Origin: Asterias rubens | Lineage: Eukaryota > Echinodermata > Asteroidea > Forcipulatida > Asteriidae | Assembly: GCF_902459465.1 (NCBI RefSeq) | Contig: NW_022985712.1 | Coordinates: 119,359 to 183,358, forward strand | Reading direction: 5' to 3' | DNA length: 64,000 nucleotides | Shown: positions 47,321-57,992 of the stretch, one piece after another | How positions within the stretch are numbered: the first letter of the stretch is position 1 | How the letters are laid out: the number at the start of each line of letters is the position of its first letter | Position numbers and translations under genes: made by a program | Notes under the pieces: generated by a model | What the model was told of the DNA's origin: nothing | Database searches by the model: none | The model's input: the letters and a program-made list of their open reading frames with translations, nothing else

Positions 47321-49817
47321 TATTTATTGTCAATATTGTTTGTTCTGGGGTGCCAGTCTAAAATATTTGGGATTAACATTGATTATGTGTGGTTGTTAAA
47401 GAAGCTGTGACATTAAGATTGTAGTTGTTAACAGACTTCTGTGTATGTGTGTTTTATGTCCTCTGATTGACCCTTATGTTACAAAAAGTACCCATACAAT
47501 AGTTCAATTTAATCCTGATGTTCTCAACGCAACTCTTTGTCAGCTATGAGTTGGCTTTACTGTGGTATTGAACAAAATAAATTGACAATATAGTATGACC
47601 GATAATACAACAGTGGTAACATGCTAGTATTCTATGATTTTGTCTTCAGAGACACAGTTAGGCAACTTCTGCTGGAGTTCGACCCAGACGGTGTCACTGC
47701 TCGTAAACAGAGGCGATTGAGACGTCGAATGTACTCCAATAAAGGTCCACACTACCTTGTTCATGTAGATGGCTACGACAAGTTGAAGCCGTATGGATTT
47801 GCTATTCATGGTGCCATTGATGGGTAAATAATGATCACACACATTTATACACATTTTGCTTTGAAATTTTCCTCCGTTTTTGTCTGGATGGATTGTAATG
47901 TTACATGTTACATGATAGAAGATACATGTAAAATGATAAATCCTGAAACAAAAGGTTAGTTTGATCATTGTGCTTTATGACTATTTTCATGTGTTGCTCA
48001 TACTGTATGTCCTACATGTATTCCCTGGACACCCTGTACATGTAGCAATTTTCCAAATGCTACCTTGTTGAACTTTCACTTAGCATAATGACTCTGTAAA
48101 TGTTAAAACTTGAAACCATTTTCGCAAACTTAATGAACTCACACCTTGGTAAAATTAATAATTTGATTCAGGATTGATTTATTTTTTTTCCGTGGCACCC
48201 TTTGCATTGTTTTTAATTGACTTTTATTGTTCCAGCTTTTCACGAAAAATTCTTTGGGTGGAAATAGGACCAACTAACAATGATCCAGCAGTGGTTGCCA
48301 AATATTTTGTGGATTACATTCGTCAAGTCAAAGGTAATGGTTGACCTTAGCACAGTGTATGATTCACATACTAAAATACCAAACAAATTAACATAATTAA
48401 TTAATTAAAAAAATACCCTAATTTTTGGTTTGTATGTTTAATTTGTTTGGTTGTTTATTCTTTTGTTTTTTAATGTTCTCCTCTCGTGTATGGAAACTTA
48501 TGACATTCTGCATACATTTAAGGTCTGATGCGTGTGGTCAATCTTACCATATTTTTCAGCGGTACCACACATAATCAGGACTGATCGTGGGACTGAGAAC
48601 ACTCTTATAGAAGACATTAAGATTGCCTTTCGCTACCAGGACAATGATGACCATTCTGACTTCAAGAGCTTCATGTATGGCAAATCTACTTCAAATCAGG
48701 TAAATGTGAAAAGCAACTCATTTCAATGAAACAATAAGTTATTACTTATTTTGTTTCTTCTTCTTCCATTTTGTACATCCCTCCAGTGGAGTATAGTCGT
48801 ACTTGAAGATGCAAGATAAAAGTTCATAGAGCAGTTGTTGCATTTATCTAAGCTTAAGCATTTTTAATACTCGTAGGATAAGTATTTTCACCTGGATGTC
48901 TTGTGCTACATTACAATTTTTTTTATTTTATTAATTTGTAATAGTGCTAAATGTCATTAAACATGTGGTTTGTGACTTGATAACACATTGTTAAGCAGTG
49001 CATAATTTGAGTCATGAAGAATTATCAGAACTTATCATTAACTTTTTTTTTTCTTATTGGTTTCCCAAATCCTTTATTATTGAGAGCGTTTTTTTAAGTG
49101 TTATTCTCCAGAGAATTGAACGCTGGTGGGGCAGCATGAGGCAGGGAGCCATGAATTACTGGTTGAGTCTCTTCAAGGACATGGTTTATAGCGGAGCCTT
49201 TGACAACTCCTGCCTCTGGGAAAAGTAAGACGAAATTGTCTTGTGTTATGCCAATAAGGAGGAGTGTTTTTATTATTTAATTTCATTTACATTTCCTTTT
49301 ATCACCCTAAGGATAAAAGGCCTTATACTCAGCGTAACCTTCATTGTACACAGTCTGTTCCGGGCATACCCACAGCGTTTTTCTTACAAGCAATTTTTAG
49401 TTGTTTTTTCCCTGTGCATCCATGGCATAGTTTGCAAAAATCACTTGCTGGGTTTCTGGGTCATGCTGTGTTGCAATTTAACAATGTAGCAAATCAGTGT
49501 ATTACATTTACTTTTGTTTTAACCAATCATGGTGATTCCCCCCATCAGGATTTTTTGTTTTGGCGGGCTTATTATTTTATCTGTCACTTCGTCACAGTCT
49601 TTCAATGTGGTAAGATATGAATAATTTTTTGATGAAGGAATTTTAGTCTTTGATTTAGCTTTCAAGGTCAATTTTTCCAGTTTCGTTTTGGGATAAAGCT
49701 TGCAAGCAGTGCAGGAGACTGTTCGTAATATTTTCGCTCCAGAAGGAGTATTTAATACGGAATAGAAATTTTTCCAGTTTCGTTTGGGATAACAACTTTG
49801 GCCAGCATACGGAAATC

Positions 49818-51293
49818 ATGCCTCGAGTTAGACGGCGTCCGGCTCGGTTTGACGATGTCGATGAGGAAGGCGCCTATCCAATGGACAGACGTTCCACGAT
49901 GCAGTCGGCGGCTGTGAATAAGAAAGGCCAAGGGAAACGGAAGGCTAATGTGAGGGCATCATCTGCACAGCCGGCCTTGATCACTCTCAATACCGGCACG
50001 GCTTCGTCTTCCCCTCGGCCGCTACCAAGTCAAGGCCCGCCGCCAATAATTTCGCCACCAGGGATCCAGCATCAGGCTATTATACCGCCGGCAAACACCG
50101 GGGCAACCTATGCTTCTACTGTAAGGGATGAAACAGTGACGTTCAACGGTTTGCAGCCCGGCGAGGCGGTGGTCGCCCCTCCGGTTTTCAGCAACTCGAC
50201 TGCCGGGACTCGGCCCCTGCCGACGGGTGGTGAGTACACCGGTGATTCCGGTCAGGTTGCGGCCCCTTGTTCCACCTCACATGCATTTAATAATCATGAT
50301 AGTAGTTATGGTAATACTAATAGGCATATTATTACTAGTAGTACTAGTTGTATTGATGTGCCTAGGGGTGGGAGTAGTTGTACTGATAATAGTGGGTTAG
50401 GCCTTGGTGTTCTTGGGCAGGTTTGTAGGCCACCAGTTCTTCCACAAGTTGACGTCGGAACACCTTTGGGATTTCAAGTGTCAATGGCGCTCAAAGAAAA
50501 AATTTGGCAGGGTATGTATATTGATATGTCTCTCCTCCTAAATGATTCTAGTGCTTCAGTTTTCGCTAAGGCGGGGGATACTACTGCTAACTTGTCATTG
50601 GCAATTGTTGGGGGGAATTTAGTTGTGCGCAAACCGGAAGGATCACGCAAGAAATTGGACACATTTGAGGAATGGCAGTCCGCTTTTCACAACTTTATGG
50701 CGATTTTTCTGGTGAAACACCCCAATCGCTGCGGGGAGCTGCTCAAATACTGCGAAATTATCCACATGGCTGCAGGTCAATTTCCTGGGCAAGGTTGGAA
50801 GCGCTACGATGAACAATTTCGCTTGCGTGGGGAGGCAGACCCCATGCGCTTTTGGGGCAAGCTTGATACCGAGCTTTGGCTAACCGTGGCAGCGGTGGGT
50901 GTTACTGCAGCTAGTCAATTTTCGAGTGGCAATGTTTTAACCGTTCCTCAACCCTCCTCTTCCAAGGTGCGCACGGGACTTTGTTTTGCGTACAACGGCA
51001 CGCAAGGCTGTCATTTCCGTGTTTGCAAATTTTTGCATAGTTCTAAGTGTCAGCGCCCCGGCCATGGTGCAACTCGTTGTAGGATGGCGGGTCATGCGCG
51101 CTGGGTTAGTTCCCCTGCTACTGCTGCATCGGCCCCGCCGGCGCGGCCACACAAACTCCCGGCTTTGCCAGCGCAAAAGCTTGCTGATCCAATGGCTATG
51201 CAAAAGCATTACTCAGTCAATCTAAATCGTGCCAATGTCAATGGCGCTAGTGGGACCGGTACTGGGTCTTTTCGCTCTTCCAACGCCAATTAA
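49818..51293 (+). CDS. Ngaro ORF1, Gag-like, 491 residues
   Basis: The ATG at 49818 starts a basic N-terminus (MPRVRRRPARF) followed by a long low-complexity Pro/Ser/Thr/Gly region to about residue 215. A conserved-looking globular part follows (FQVSMALKEKIWQGMYIDM, then FEEWQSAFHNFMAIF, YCEIIHMAAGQFPGQGWKRYD, FRLRG). Near residues 390-420 a Cys/His cluster (CFAYNGTQGCHFRVCKFLHS, then CQRPGHGATRC) probably binds zinc and nucleic acid. The frame is intact and overlaps the start of the RT frame by about 65 bp. DIRS/Ngaro elements typically have such an ORF1; the capsid role is inferred. Confidence 0.8.
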   Translation: MPRVRRRPARFDDVDEEGAYPMDRRSTMQSAAVNKKGQGKRKANVRASSAQPALITLNTGTASSSPRPLPSQGPPPIISPPGIQHQAIIPPANTGATYASTVRDETVTFNGLQPGEAVVAPPVFSNSTAGTRPLPTGGEYTGDSGQVAAPCSTSHAFNNHDSSYGNTNRHIITSSTSCIDVPRGGSSCTDNSGLGLGVLGQVCRPPVLPQVDVGTPLGFQVSMALKEKIWQGMYIDMSLLLNDSSASVFAKAGDTTANLSLAIVGGNLVVRKPEGSRKKLDTFEEWQSAFHNFMAIFLVKHPNRCGELLKYCEIIHMAAGQFPGQGWKRYDEQFRLRGEADPMRFWGKLDTELWLTVAAVGVTAASQFSSGNVLTVPQPSSSKVRTGLCFAYNGTQGCHFRVCKFLHSSKCQRPGHGATRCRMAGHARWVSSPATAASAPPARPHKLPALPAQKLADPMAMQKHYSVNLNRANVNGASGTGTGSFRSSNAN

Positions 51294-52847
51294 TTTTTCA
51301 GTTTTGGATTGTTGGCTGTGTTCTTACCCCTTGGATTCTGATGTTGAGGTCTTACGTAATGGGTTTGCTAACGGTTTTTCGTTGGGTTATACTGGCCCTA
51401 GGGGGGCGCGCGATTCTGTGTGCCTCACTTCTGCTGCGGCTCAGCCCGCGGTTGTTGTGCGTAAACTTGCAACAGAAATTGCGTTAGGTAGGATAGCGGG
51501 GCCATTTGTGTCTCGTCCTTTGGCTTCCTTGCAATGTTCCCCTATTGGCTTAGTACCTAAGCGCGAGCCCAACACGTTCCGCCTCATCCATCTTATCTTT
51601 TCCCGCTGGTCAATCCATTAATGATTTTATTAGCAGGGATCTTTGTTCAGTGCATTATGCTTCATTCGACAAAGCTGTTCAGCTGACTAGCAAGGGGGGT
51701 CACGGTGCATGGTTGGCAAAGGCCGACATTAAATCGGCGTTTAGGTTGCTACCGTTTGCCCCAGTTGATTATGAATTGTTAGGTTTTACTTATGGCGGGA
51801 TGTTTTATTATGACAAGTGTCTTCCCATGGGCTGTAGTAATTCATGTTCATTATTTGAGAAATTTAGCTCATTTTTAGAGTTTCAAGTTAAACGTTTTTC
51901 TGGGTCCTCCTTTTTAACCCATTATCTTGATGACTTCCTTTTCGTGGGGTCATCTTCAAGCTCTTGTTCAGTTTTGCTTGAGGCCTTTAAGGCGGTTTGC
52001 GCTGAGCTTGGTGTCCCTTTAGCTGAGGAGAAGACGGTTGGCCCAGTGCAGTCGATTTCGCTCTTAGGCCTTGTGATTGATTCAGTTGCGCGTCAAATTT
52101 AGGGTGCCACATGAAAAGGTTGATGCTTTAGTATGTCAGATTAGGGGCTTGTTGGGTAAACGTAAGATTTCCCTCGTTGGGGTTCAGTCAATTGTAGGCT
52201 CCCTTAATTTTATTTGCAGGGCAATTCCTACGGGGCGGGCTTTTCTTCGCCGCTTAATTGCGTTAACACAAGGGATTTCTCGCCCCCATCACATGGTTCG
52301 GATTTCACAAGGGGCCAAGCTGGATTTGCTTGCCTGGCTTGAATTCTTGGCGCATTTTAACGGGGTTTCTGTGTTTGCAGACCATGCTTGGCAGTCGAAC
52401 GATACTTTGCAATTGTTCACTGATGCCGCTGCTAGTGTTGGTTTTGGGGCATATTTCCAAGGCAAGTGGGTTCAAGGTCATTGGCCCCCATGTATTTTGC
52501 AGCAGCCTCCATCCATCGCTTTCCTTGAGCTTTTCCCGCTTTTCGTTGCATTGAAATGTTGGGCCCCGCTACTTGCCGGAAGGAAAGTTGTGTTTAACAC
52601 CGACAATTTCGCTGTTGTGCACATTATTAATAAGAAATCCTCGCCGTGTAAGCGTATCATGGTTGTTGTGCGTCAATTTGTCCTGCTCTGCCTCGAGTTT
52701 AACATATCATTTCGAGCGGTTCACGTCCCTGGGAAATTTAATGAGATTGCGGATGCTTTATCTCGTTTCCAGATGAGTCGTTTTCGTGTGGCAGCCCCAT
52801 TGGCAGACGCTGTAATGACACCGCTCCCTGCTCTACCTCTTCCTTGA
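51229..52847 (+). pseudogene. Ngaro reverse transcriptase-RNase H, frameshifted
   Basis: The RT begins in one frame with KLATEIALGRIAGPF and SPIGLVPK and shifts near 51600. It continues with AKADIKSAFRLLP, LPMGCSNSC and the active site HYLDDFLFVG, and shifts again near 52100. The thumb and RNase H follow (LFTDAAASVGFGAYF with its Asp, ELFPLFVALKCW, NTDNFAVVHIINK, ending GKFNEIADALSR). Catalytic residues look intact, so the single-base shifts are the only obvious defects. They could be decay or assembly errors. Confidence 0.85.
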
Positions 52848-53832
52848 TAGCTGATGAGATGAGCCGTCTATTGGCAGCATCCATTGCGCTCAGCTCACAC
52901 AAAGCTTATGCTACGGGGTGGAATGCTTTTTGCCGATTTCGGTACCATCCCTTGATACAGTAGGGCCGCCTGCTTCGGCGGTAGAGGTGCGTCGTTTTGT
53001 TGGGTGGCTTTCCTTGCGTGGCCTTGCCCCAGCTACGATTGCTAACTATGTTTCGGGCGTGGGCTATTTTTATAAGTTGCATGGGATGTCAGATCCTACG
53101 AAAGATTTTCTTGTTTCTAAATTGATTGAGGGTTCTCGCCGCGGCTGCGGTTTAGTGGATAATCGGGTGCCAATTTCGTTGCCAATTCTTCAGCAGCTAA
53201 TTGATTCACTTCCTCACATTTGCGCGTCTCAATTTGAAAGTACCATGTTCAAGGCAGTTTTCCTAGGTGCCTTTTTCGGTTTTTTACGCGTAGGCGAGTT
53301 TGCCGTGTTTTCCAATTCCCGGGTACAGGAGTCCGTACTAGTTTTCGGGGATGTGCAATTTTCGAAACCGGGGTCACATGATCAGTATGTTGGCTTAACC
53401 TTTCGGCAGTCAAAAAATAATCAACATGGTTTTCCACAGCGCATTCGTCTTGTCACTACTAGTTCTAAATCACTATGCCCCGTTCAAGGGTTCTTGGATT
53501 TTATTGCTATCCGTCCCGAGTATCCCGGGCCGTTTTTCTGTCACTTTGATAGCAGTCCATTGACTCGGTACCAGTTCAATTCGGTGTTACGTAAGGCAGT
53601 TTTTTTTGCTGGCCTAGGCGGACAACAAATTCGGGGGCACTCGTTCCGCATCGGTGCTGCATCGTCCGCAGCCGCTCTCGGGCTTACATGTCTTACATTC
53701 GCCCGATCCCTACTTGCAATCTGCGATCGGGCTGCTGATTGTCCGGGCGGGGGTACCATTTTCATGTTAGCTTGTTTGTTATTTCATGCATTTTTGGGCC
53801 GGGATTCAATTTCACTTAATTTTATTTCGTAG
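52848..53832 (+). pseudogene. Ngaro tyrosine recombinase, damaged
   Basis: The N-terminal SAM-like DNA-binding part (EMSRLLAASIALSSHKAYA) is in one frame and the rest, from about 52940, in another. The core has FFGFLRVGEF (first catalytic Arg), a Lys-rich QSKNNQHG segment and RGHSFRIGAAS (His-x-x-Arg). The segment that should carry the catalytic Tyr, just after this, does not show a recognisable GRW-x-S-x-x-Y motif in any frame. It would perform integration by recombination of a circular DNA instead of a DDE integrase. Integration ability is doubtful in this copy. Confidence 0.8.
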
Positions 53833-54359
53833 GTTCAGTTTGGATTGTTGGGGACTCCTTGGTGCGTCGAGCTGAAGGTCCGTTCGGGATTCCAGCCCGG
53901 GTTTATTGGAAAGGCAAAGGTGGGGCTGGGATGGCTAATTATGATGACCTGCTTAATGACCTCCGAAAACGGGCACCTCCCCCAGATTTGTTGATTTTTC
54001 ATTTAGGTACCAATGACCTCGTAACTATTGATGAGTTTGCACTGCGGCAGCAAATTGCAGTGATGCTCCGTGATTGTGCCTGGGCGTACCCAACTTCGAC
54101 TATTGTTTGGTCAGATGTGCTGCCTCGTGTTTTTTACATGGGCGCGCGTTCGCAATCGGCGCTGGAACGTAAACGCCGAACGATTAATCGTTGGGCAGCG
54201 TCTCAATGCAAAGCAGAGCAGGCTCTTTGTGTTCATCACCCCCAATATATTTGGTCTGAGGTAAGCCTTTTTTCATACGATGGTGTGCATTTATCTTCCC
54301 TTGGGAATCAATTGTTCCGAAGTAATTTGCGAGCATTCATTGTTTCAAACATGATGTAG
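53833..54359 (+). CDS. Ngaro SGNH/GDSL-like hydrolase domain
   Basis: The frame shows VWIVGDSLVRRA (block I with the GDS serine), a Gly in KGKGGAG, FHLGTNDL (Asn block) and YDGVHLSSLGN (Asp-x-x-His block), i.e. all four SGNH blocks in order within about 170 residues. Ngaro elements of several animals carry such a hydrolase after the recombinase. Its role is unknown to me; esterase activity is inferred. No good separate start codon exists and the sequence upstream ends in a splice-acceptor-like ttatttcgtag, so it may be translated as part of the recombinase after splicing. Confidence 0.75.
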
Positions 54360-54776
54360 GCAGAGGGTATCCTGATATGATGTGCATATTGTGACTCAGT
54401 AGCCTATATATGGGGGTATTTGGTTGTCTATCCCCCCCCCCCTTCTCCGCCTCTCTCTCTCGGTGGGCGCGCTTGGCGCGTGTGGCATAATTGGAAGGGT
54501 TCAGACAGCCATTTACCCGATTTTGGCGTTTATTTAACAACATGTTATAATTATTATAAACAAAATGGATTTGTTAATTGGTTTTGGTATTGTTGCCATG
54601 GCGTTCGAAAGTTTCATGAGGCCATGATTCCGACTGAGGTTTCATCGGTGGAAGCGCAACTCTATCCTGTACTCTGTGTAATTAAACAAATTAATAATTT
54701 CTACAAAACACAGTAAAGTTGATCTGGTGTAGGCCTACACAAATTATATTGGGTTTGTGGCTGACATATGCAGCTA

Positions 54777-54890
54777 ATTTTTGGGTCAAATGGAACCCAG
54801 GTTTGGGTGCAAGTGCATCCTGGTTTGTTTTGTATTTTTGGGTCAAATTGAACCCAGGTTCGGGTGCAAGTGCATCCTGGTTAGGGGTCA
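54777..54890. repeat. Two-copy ~61-bp direct repeat
   Basis: A gggtcaaat-gaacccaggtt-gggtgcaagtgcatcctgg unit occurs at about 54782 and 54840 with two or three differences. It lies near the Ngaro 3' region and could be part of its terminal repeats, but no matching copy was found at the left end. Confidence 0.6.
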
Positions 54891-55624
54891 GGTGTACCCC
54901 GCTTGTTTTTCTTGTGTCCGGTTTGCCCAATTCGGTATCCGGCACAAATAAAATCAGTTGGTTTCAGACTGTGGCAGTAATTCAAAAAAATTGTGTCTTG
55001 TTTGTTTTTATTGGAGTCTGAGTATAATGCAGTTATGTTTCTGGAGTATTATATACTAGTCTGTGTACATTAGCATTGTATCGACTCGTGAAATCAGTTC
55101 ACATTATGATAATACACTGTTTAAAAGAAGATGTGACATGGAAGCCAGACAAGAGATGAGATAGATGTCTAAAACAATAGTTAATCTTTTTCATTTCAAG
55201 AGAATGTGTACGGTTCTGCTTCACAAAATTGCTACGCAGAGAACTTCATCGAGTTGGTCGTTTGTGGAATGAGCACCACATCAGACATTGCAAAATGTCA
55301 GAAGGTCCTCATGGGAAGCCGGATATGATGTTTTATCTTCCACAACTTTATGGTATGTTTAAATTTCATTTTCAACTTGCTTAATTCCCTTTAAAATAAA
55401 GTATTGTGTTTCCCGAGGTCGAGGGTTGGACAAGCTTGTGGTCATGTCGGGCTGGTCTGGTGGCATTTCTCCATGCCTCCCCATCCAGTGCTTTCTTGGG
55501 CGACCCTGGACGGATGCCCTCTACACTGTAAAAATGGACTGCACATCATGCACTTGTGGGACAGCAGATATTTGTCCCAAAATCATGAACACTTGAGGCA
55601 CTTATTTCATGCACCTCATGTGTC

Positions 55625-56135
55625 AGTTGTGTTGACTAGCACATAATGACTAGCACATAATGACTAGCACCACTTTTGTCCCAGAATCATGAACACTTGA
55701 GGTGCTTCTGTGCCTCATGTGGTACAGGTATTGATTTGGGCCCACCTCAGGTGATAGTAAAATTTGGAACTAGCACCTGCTGACTAGCACCTGCTGACTA
55801 GCACCTGCTGACTAGCACCACTTTTGTCCAAAAATCATGAACACCTGAGGTGCTCCTATTGCCTCATGTGGTACAGGTAATGATTTAGGCCCACCTCAGG
55901 TGATAGTGAAATTTTGGACTAGCACCTGCTGACTAGCACATAATGACTAGCACATAATGACTAGCACCACTTTTGTCCCAGAATCATGAACACTTGAGGT
56001 GCGCCTATTGCCTCATGTAATACAGGTATCGGTTTAGGCTCTCCTCAGGTGATGGTAAAATTTTGAACTAGCACCTGCTGACTAGCACATATAGCAACAC
56101 CTTTGCCCTGGGATCATGAACACATGAGGTGCTAG
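55625..56135. repeat. Nested minisatellite
   Basis: A 13-14-bp motif (gactagcacctgct or gactagcacataat) is tandemly repeated two to four times inside a larger unit of about 130-150 bp marked by cacttttgtcccagaatcatg at about 55671, 55818, 55968 and 56098. Noncoding. Confidence 0.85.
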
Positions 56136-57078
56136 TTTCACATCTCGGAGGAGAACGAATGAACAAATTTGGTGCGTGAGTTACTTGAGGTGATGTGTCC
56201 TTAGTGCATAGTTTAAAACTACTGCCATATCATGCGCTTTAGATGCTATCACTGGATGGTGTCAGACAGGTTTTCAGATGCATTCTAAAAAAACAAAAAC
56301 AGTGACAATTTCAAAATGAAATATCAACTCTGAATATGATTTATTAGAAAAAAATATATTGTATACTTTACATTGAAATCTGGTAAATCACTTATTAGAT
56401 AACAAACAATGTTCGAATACAGAACACCATTTGCATGTCATAATTATACTGAAAACTTTAACAACACAACTTGAAATTCAAAGTAAAAAGTTACAATTGT
56501 TCTTGATTAAATTACGACTTTTAAAAAGACACCTTATTATCAAAATTTGCAAATGATCACTTTTTCTAATGTCATGAAACATTCTAAAAACATTTGAATG
56601 CTCATAAAACACGATAAAATAACGTTTAGGCAGGAAAAAGAAAACGTTTGATGGTTCCAAACGTGGCTCATAAAAAACACACCTTAATTTCAGTTTTACT
56701 AGTGATGGTACATGTCTATGTGTTAGAAGGTCATTGTTGTCACTAATATGCCCACTTTTATTTTAAAAAGAGTTGTTGAAATGTTTGTGTGAACACAAAT
56801 TGGCAAGATTAAATCCTTTAAATATAAAGTGATGAGGAAATTGTTTTATCTTAAGCTTTCTGAATCAAGATCTGTCCTAGAAATATTTACCAAAAATTAC
56901 CCAAAATTCTTTGAACCATTAATATTGTGCTCTTTCAGAAATCTGTCAATAAGTTGGTTCCTGTCTACTCTAATGATTAATTATCATTGAATTAATGGTT
57001 TGGGTTAGGTGCTGAAAAATGGCACGTTGTTCCAACTTTTTTTCTGTTGTTCCAACGTTTTCTATTAAATTAACCCTC
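56136..57078. other. AT-rich stretch, nothing recognised
   Basis: No exon, RNA or terminal repeat can be supported. A 3' exon of the integrase-like gene may exist here but none was identified. Confidence 0.4.
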
Positions 57079-57079
57079 C

Positions 57080-57400
57080 TATATACTGTTGGGTGTGCGG
57101 GTGGAGGAGTTTGTTTTTTGTAGGGGGGTGGTGTAGGATTGATTGTTTTTGGTGTAGTTTTTTAACCAAATAAGAGCATGGGGGTGGGATGGGGAAGAGG
57201 ATGGGTCTGGAAGGGTGTTGGGGTGCAAGATTGACTGGTTATTTTTCCAAGCCAGGACACCTGGGGTGACAATATGGGTGTGGTTGGGGTGTAGGATTAC
57301 CTTTTTTTTTACCACACCAAAAAACCGGGGGGGGGGGGGGGGGGGTGGGGTGTAAGATGGGGGTTAGGGCGGGGGTGTAGGATTGCTCTTTTTTTTCGGA
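57080..57400. repeat. G-rich minisatellite with G19 run
   Basis: Variants of ggggtgtaggattg recur about five times. A run of 19 G lies at 57327-57345, followed by a further tggggtg stretch. On the plus strand this has clear G-quadruplex potential. Confidence 0.75.
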
Positions 57401-57674
57401 AAAGTTTTGGCATGTCAAACAACTTTATGACAAATTGTACTGTACTATACATAGCGACACATTTAGTCGACCTTTCAAAACCCTCCAACCCAGAAAAATT
57501 GAAGGGGTCAAACAACTTCTTAACAAATTGTACTGTTTACAAAGGAGGGTTAAATTAAAATACCTATTGCATAATCCTCAGTTTCAAAGTTCGGTGAACA
57601 TAAAGTATTGGCAATTAAGATAATTGTACAGAAAGAGTACAGCCTATAAACAGCTATACATCGGGAGACTTTTT

Positions 57675-57953
57675 GAAGCAAGGTTTGGGGTAGCACCAAG
57701 TGAAAATATTAGCAAAGCACATCAACGTATCAAACAGATTCAACTCCCTTACTGTCGATGTGTCAAGAATATATATGCACCAAAAATCCACGGCAAAATT
57801 ATGAAAAATATTTTTTTTTGTAATTAATTTGTTCATGCAGCATTCGGGAAAGTTAGTTTAACAAATGTTCTTGTCCGAAATTGCTCCTGGTCGAAACTTT
57901 GAGTGACACACACTCAAGAAATGTTCACATGGCACTACCCCAAACCTTACTTC
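57675..57953. mobile_element. Candidate MITE with 24-bp inverted ends
   Basis: The left end gaag(c)aaggtttggggtag runs from 57675 to 57698 and its complement lies at 57930-57953, with two differences. The 279-bp interior has no supported product. It ends 40 bp before the stop of the next gene. Confidence 0.55.
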
Positions 57954-57992
57954 TACTTAACCACCAAGCATAGCTTTGTCTCACCCAACCGC

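Larger units (their letters stand above)
49670..54720 (+). mobile_element. Ngaro-type tyrosine-recombinase retrotransposon
   Basis: The order is Gag, RT-RNase H, tyrosine recombinase, then SGNH hydrolase, with no integrase and no adenine methyltransferase-like domain after RNase H. That is the Ngaro branch of the DIRS order rather than DIRS proper. The pol frame is broken in several places. Ends are uncertain: I could not find the split direct repeats expected for Ngaro. A 27-bp direct repeat at 49670-49696 and 49767-49792 lies just ahead of Gag. The element is in an intron of the integrase-like gene, same strand. Confidence 0.8.
46108..55352 (+). pseudogene. DDE integrase-like (IS3EU-type) transposase, eight exons
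   Basis: Exons: 46108-46190, 46408-46498, 46716-46801, 47650-47823, 48236-48333, 48560-48699, 49112-49224 and 55201-55352, all with AG/GT borders and matching phases. Exons 1-3 carry helix-turn-helix-like sequence (GYTVPAICAFL, then GYRAMWQRLMKDHG). Exons 4-7 carry an integrase core, with Asp in HVDGYDKLKP, Asp in IRTDRGTEN and Glu in RIERWWG. The last two are 40 residues apart. The set matches the integrase-core proteins of eukaryotic IS3-like transposons as I remember them. Exon 2 has an in-frame TGA at 46453-46455 region (after KRMG), so this copy is probably dead unless that is a sequence error. A Ngaro retrotransposon lies in the intron 49225-55200. The true first and last exons are not seen. 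Confidence 0.7.

Noticed and set aside
48998-49620. Open frames of 76-118 codons between integrase-like exons
   Set aside because: Only 49112-49224 fits the integrase core and splice phases; the rest is AT-rich intron sequence.
57435-57827. Frames with GVKQLLNKLYCLQRRVKLKY and YKQLYIGRLFEARFG
   Set aside because: They vaguely suggest retroelement protein, but no catalytic or family motif is present and part of the segment lies in a MITE-like repeat.
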